A stretch of DNA of 21,989 nucleotides from Emmonsiellopsis sp. PD_33. Lineage: Eukaryota > Ascomycota > Eurotiomycetes > Onygenales > Ajellomycetaceae. Below, piece by piece: positions 18,469-21,989 of the stretch. A program made the position numbers and the translations under genes. The stretch lies in contig JANTQF010000475.1 of NCBI GenBank assembly GCA_032988165.1, positions 1 to 21,989 on the forward strand, in the 5' to 3' direction. The notes under the pieces were generated by a model that was given only the letters and a program-made list of their open reading frames with translations, searched no databases and was not told where the DNA came from. The stretch's first letter is position 1. Each line of letters starts with the position of its first letter.

Positions 18469-20530
18469 TTAATACATCGATCTGAGCCTGCGACCGCTCG
18501 TATTACACCAATCACACTGTGTCGTAAAAAAATGTAAGTAAATTATGTATTAGTCAAATGGGAATGAGCCGGACGGCACGTACCTTAGTAGAGGAGCAGC
18601 CGTCGTTGTGCTCAATGCAGTATTCTCCTGAGCAGGTCGTGCATGTTCGTTGGACTTCAGTTTTGCAGGTACCGCACTGAAGGGGAATTTATCAGACGAT
18701 GTTGATATTTTTAGAAATGGGAATAAAGGGGTAACTTACAGTTGGACCACACTCCCAACAGTCTCGACTCACGCCTGATGCGAAACGCTGTTTAAATATG
18801 TTAGCAAATATATATAAGGACGAAAATGAAATAAACAAAGAACAGACTGTCGGTCCCGGTGGGCATGATAGGAGTATAAGGGTTACAAAACATGCATATA
18901 CAAAACATGATGGGTAGTTAAGCATACTCTTCATCTCCATTTATACGGAGAAGTGCTCTCTTGATAGATAGCAAGTCACCTCGTATTATCATGGGTCGAC
19001 AAGGTAGCCTCGGCATTCAATACAGAGAGCGTCAAATACCTTTTGTTGTTGCGGGTTGCTCTCTTCGGTAGCTTGGACTGGGGAAGCAGTTTGGTGCAAA
19101 GTTCGATGGTGTCGCGGTTTCTCGGGATGTGGCAGGCATGCAGCACACCACCAGTGGCCGCATCGATGGCACCAGCGGTCGATTAGGCACTCTTCACATT
19201 GCATTATCAAAGTAGGTTCATCCCCTGGATACACAACGGGTGATTTGGCTGTGGCGATCCTCGAGGAATGAAGCGGTACGGGAGCAAGCAACGGAAAGTG
19301 GTGATCGGGAGAGTGGTTCCAGGCTGCCGGGCCCTCTGGTGCGGAATGGCAACCTTCGCAGCCCCTGGGGCCGAGTGCAACTGTGGCAATGGTGGGAGGG
19401 AGATATGAGCCGGTGGAATTGGAGATATCATGCCGTGGGCTCCGACATAAAACCGCATCGAATGAGATGATGCCCTCGCAAAGCTTCAACACCTGTGCCC
19501 ATCCGTTCGTGATTGGGCTTTTGATCACTTTGCCAGATGCTTTGTACCACGGATGCCTCGACGTCAGCTGATCATTGTGGTCATTGGCCTCGCTCGGACC
19601 GTGAGCGTGACTGTCCAACTGCCTGTCTTCAGCGCGGTCCCATTTGGCAGATGCTGAAGTATGATGCAGCGCCTGTCTGGCATGCGAAGTCGTACGAGGA
19701 GCGTCCTTCGGAGTAAAATGATAAATCCCCTTAACTCTAGGCATGCCTTTTCCGCGGGATGGCCTAACGGCATATTGCAAGGTCTGCATCAACTTGCGCT
19801 CGTTTAAATTGAGGCAGTCCCGGATTGATAGGACAACAACGCTAAATCGGTCTGTCAAGATAATATCGGCAATGAGCTCTGCCGTAACCGAGAGACCATC
19901 CAGTACCAAAGTCCGAACATCCTGTAGTATAGATCTCCGTCCCAAATCCGCAAAAATTCCTCTCAGCGGCCCTGAATAAAATTCATCTTCGGTCAGGGAC
20001 TCGTCCATCCGCTCGCTCCTCCAAACCTCCCCACCCGGGTCAATCGGGCCCATTGCCGGAACCTGAGCGCCCCGGCATTTCGTTAGGTCCATGTGCCGGA
20101 ATACATACGGGGTATCCATTATGAGGGAGCGGAGAGTGGTCGAGGTCGATGCCAATGACAGCAGCGACGAAACGGAAAGATGAGGCGCAAGGTGGTCGAG
20201 AATGAGTGAGTTGGATAGGAGGTCAACAAGCGAAACCGGCAAAGGCATGTCTGGGGCCGTGACGGGGAGAAGGGCGGAGGCATGGGTGATTTGGGTTGCC
20301 CGTCCGAGCAGATGATGCTTGTACGCAGCCATTGCGCCAGCAGTAATGGTGTCCTGCATTTCGAGGGCTGCAGGGAAGGGTTGCGTCTGGAGTTCCTCGA
20401 GGGCAGCCCTAGCCTTAGCTAGTTCGGTCTCCAGCAGATCGATGGTGGACTGCAGCACGACCGGCATGGCCTTTGCATTGAAGGGATCAATCGCAGTCAC
20501 TAAAGAGGTCCATAGCTCGCCGTGGTCCAT
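18469..20530 (-). CDS. F-box protein with C-terminal cysteine-rich tail, four exons
   Basis: Exons in order: 20530-19001, 18787-18740, 18676-18584, 18516-18469; 572 residues in frame. A short coiled-coil-like helix (27-50) precedes the F-box (about 98-148, PVSLVDLLSNSLILDHLAP...LLSLASTSTTLR). An LRR-like stretch follows (VRTLVLDGL...VVVLSIRDCLNL). The C-terminus carries Cys pairs C445/C448, C454/C457, C462/C465, C503/C506, then spliced-in CWEC, CGTC, CTTC, YC..H and a final CDWC, a likely zinc-binding tail. F-box proteins link substrates to Skp1-cullin ubiquitin ligases. Introns 2 and 3 have GTAAGT/GTACGT donors and CAG acceptors. The first donor is the weak GTCGAC at 18995-19000. An alternative GTATTT donor slightly upstream is also in phase but would lose the CIEC pair. 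Without splicing the frame ends at 18989 and loses the tail. A TATA-like element lies only about 20 nt before the ATG, so translation might start at M22 (20467). Confidence 0.85.
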
Positions 20531-20549
20531 ATCACCGCGGCAGACGGGG

Positions 20550-20557
20550 CTTATATA
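20550..20557 (-). promoter_or_regulatory. TATA-like element very close to the F-box start
   Basis: TATATAAG on the minus strand, about 20 nt upstream of the ATG at 20530. If it is the working TATA box, transcription would begin at or inside the first codons, and the next in-frame ATG (M22, 20467) would become the start. It may instead be unused. Confidence 0.3.
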
Positions 20558-20628
20558 GCAGAGGACGAGGCGAGCAGCAGCGAACAGAGCCGGCGGATCT
20601 AGATGTTGACTAACAGGGGCCGGATGCG

Positions 20629-20646
20629 GCGAGTCACGTGACTCGC
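20629..20646. promoter_or_regulatory. 18-bp perfect palindrome with CACGTG core
   Basis: GCGAGTCACGTGACTCGC is identical to its reverse complement over 18 bases and sits about 100 nt upstream of the F-box start codon. The TCACGTGA core is the classic bHLH (Cbf1/Pho4-type) site. Symmetry this long suggests a site for a dimeric regulator. Confidence 0.5.
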
Positions 20647-21871
20647 GGACAACCTCAAGGAACCGACAAACTGAGTATGCCGGGCGTGCCGTCCAGCGGG
20701 TTCAGTTCCAGCCGGACAAAGGGGGTCGCGGGTGGGACGCGGTGGCGAGACAAAGAGGACGACAATCCCAAAGTGATGGGGGAGAAAAGTGGGAATCAAC
20801 AGGCCTAGAATTGCTGCCCAGTAGTTTAGATCGCTTTGAGACTCGCTGCTGGGGCGAAAGATGGCGGAACTCAGAAGTTGGGGAGGAAATAAAGGAGAGG
20901 GGAAGTGCTCTTTTGCGCGCAGAGGACTGGAACAAGCTGGATATATAGAAGCCGGCGGGAAGGGATATAAATACGCGAAATAAGAGTACCTAATGGGATG
21001 ACCAAAAAAATGATAACAGGAACAGGAGCAAATAGCGGCAGTCCGGGGGCTTGGAGCGAGATGCAGCGGGGACACGCCAGGCGACGCGGAAGAGGGAGCG
21101 AAGTCGGCGGCTGGCAGTAGATCCGGCTTCCAAGTGGCAGACGAAGCAGACAGTGACACCGCGGCCAGGGATCACGCAAAAAGCAAATATATCCATCTTG
21201 GTAGTGTGGCGGATGGCTGGTACACGGCGCAGACCCCCAACGCCCACGGAGCCAAGGCCGGGCTCGCATATCAGGCTGAACAGCTCATGGAGGATAAATG
21301 TAGTTAGTTGTGTCCAATGAGCAGGTAAACTCCGCAAATGCTCCGTGTTGGGTGTGGTGTTGCGCATAGAGATGCTGCAGCTCATTGTTGTCGTCTACAT
21401 CTAGCCCCTTTCTACTTCTTACTCCCCATTGCACGCTGAACCCCCTACCACCAACAACCAAGAGACCCTCTGAATACCTCTTCGTTCATAACAATCCATA
21501 CTCCAAGAAATGATAAGCCAATATCTCACCGCGCCAACTTGCCAGCAGATTAATTGCCAAGCATGCTGGACGACATAGCCGCGACATAGTTCCTCTGCTG
21601 TCCAACACTACCACCCGGATCTACATCTTTATCTCCATCCAAACGTCCAAACAAAAAAGCATGATGCGTCAAGTGAGGCCGTGTGGGTATGCCAATATGG
21701 GAATATCTGGTCTGGAACTTGCGTACGCCTGCCCCACTAGCTAAAATCTAGCATTTTGGCTGAGCAATGGACACACTTCAACAAAGTGTCAGGTCTGTCC
21801 CTCCAGGACCGAGATGAGATTCGGTAGCATCACTGTAACTCAACGGAGCCCTACCCTTGTTTCCAGGTTAC

Positions 21872-21964
21872 AGTTCAACTGACCATCAGAATCAGTCAGC
21901 TGACTATGCTAGGTGAGGTCAGTCAACTGACCTTCCTTAGTGTAATTTATATGGTCAGTTAACC
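21872..21964. repeat. cluster of inverted GGTCAGTT motifs
   Basis: Within about 90 bases there are several copies of GGTCAGTT or its complement. The minus strand at about 21877-21886 and the plus strand at 21951-21960 both read ATGGTCAGTT. AGTCAGCTGACT at 21894-21905 is a 12-bp palindrome. AGGTCAGTCAACTGACCT at 21916-21933 is an 8+2+8 inverted repeat. The arrangement could be the end of a small DNA transposon or a regulator site cluster. The window ends before a partner end could be seen. Confidence 0.5.
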
Positions 21965-21989
21965 TCTTATTAATACAAGCTATTACATG

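Larger units (their letters stand above)
20531..21989. other. upstream region of the F-box gene, no firm gene
   Basis: About 1.46 kb upstream of the F-box gene, running to the window end. It holds the 18-bp palindrome and a TATA-like element near the gene. A minus-strand frame open over 561 bp (20599-21159) has no ATG, and an ATG frame of 131 codons at 20990-21385 overlaps it in another frame; neither shows a family pattern. The last ~120 bases carry a cluster of GGTCAGT motifs. The region may contain a long 5' leader. Confidence 0.45.

Noticed and set aside
2695..20640. CACGTG sites upstream of several ubiquitin-related genes as a shared regulon
   Set aside because: Five sites in 22 kb is about the chance expectation, and one lies inside an intron. 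Only the 18-bp palindrome was kept.
20599..21159. 186-codon minus frame upstream of the F-box gene
   Set aside because: It opens with GTG, has no ATG start, is rich in P, S and L, and overlaps another frame of similar quality, so chance is likely.

Overview
The window is nuclear DNA from a filamentous ascomycete fungus, most likely a Eurotiomycete. Evidence: genes of ordinary fungal size broken by short introns (about 50-70 nt, GT...AG with CTAAC/CTGAC-like branch sites), fungal-type secreted proteins with signal peptides and Kex2-like KR sites, a GH43 enzyme, and clear eukaryotic housekeeping families (Yip1, Ufd1 domain, RBR E3, F-box). I see no bacterial operons, rRNA, CRISPR array or intact transposase. 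The species cannot be fixed by eye.

Layout, left to right: bases 1-182 are an almost pure G/T stretch that is either a contig-end artefact or low-complexity DNA. A secreted GH43 glycosidase lies on the minus strand (450-2051). A YIP1-family Golgi/ER membrane protein is on the plus strand with one intron (2988-4098). A four-exon protein-kinase-like gene follows on plus (4781-6074). It meets, tail to tail, an intronless Ufd1-domain/zinc-finger protein on minus (6740-9127). A divergent promoter region separates that from a two-exon RBR-type ubiquitin ligase on plus (10026-11107). After about 1.3 kb without a firm gene there is a divergently transcribed pair of secreted-protein genes. One is an eight-exon HExxH metallopeptidase on minus (12370-13710), reconstructed here from small exons. 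The other is a six-exon, 696-residue cysteine-rich protein on plus (14661-17101), with a signal peptide, a Kex2-like site and a threefold cysteine module. After a 1.4 kb convergent spacer comes a four-exon F-box protein with a C-terminal cysteine-rich tail on minus (18469-20530), followed by its long upstream region.

Themes: three of the eight genes belong to ubiquitin biology (Ufd1-domain protein, RBR E3, F-box protein), and three encode secreted proteins (GH43, metallopeptidase, cysteine-rich repeat protein). The most distinctive part is 12370-17101, where a secreted zinc peptidase and a processed-looking cysteine-repeat protein share one 950 bp upstream region. Their joint function is not known from sequence alone. 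The exon joins were worked out by hand from splice signals, reading phase and family motifs. The joins of the metallopeptidase, RBR and kinase genes keep frame at every junction. The F-box first donor and one acceptor in the cysteine-repeat gene are less certain.
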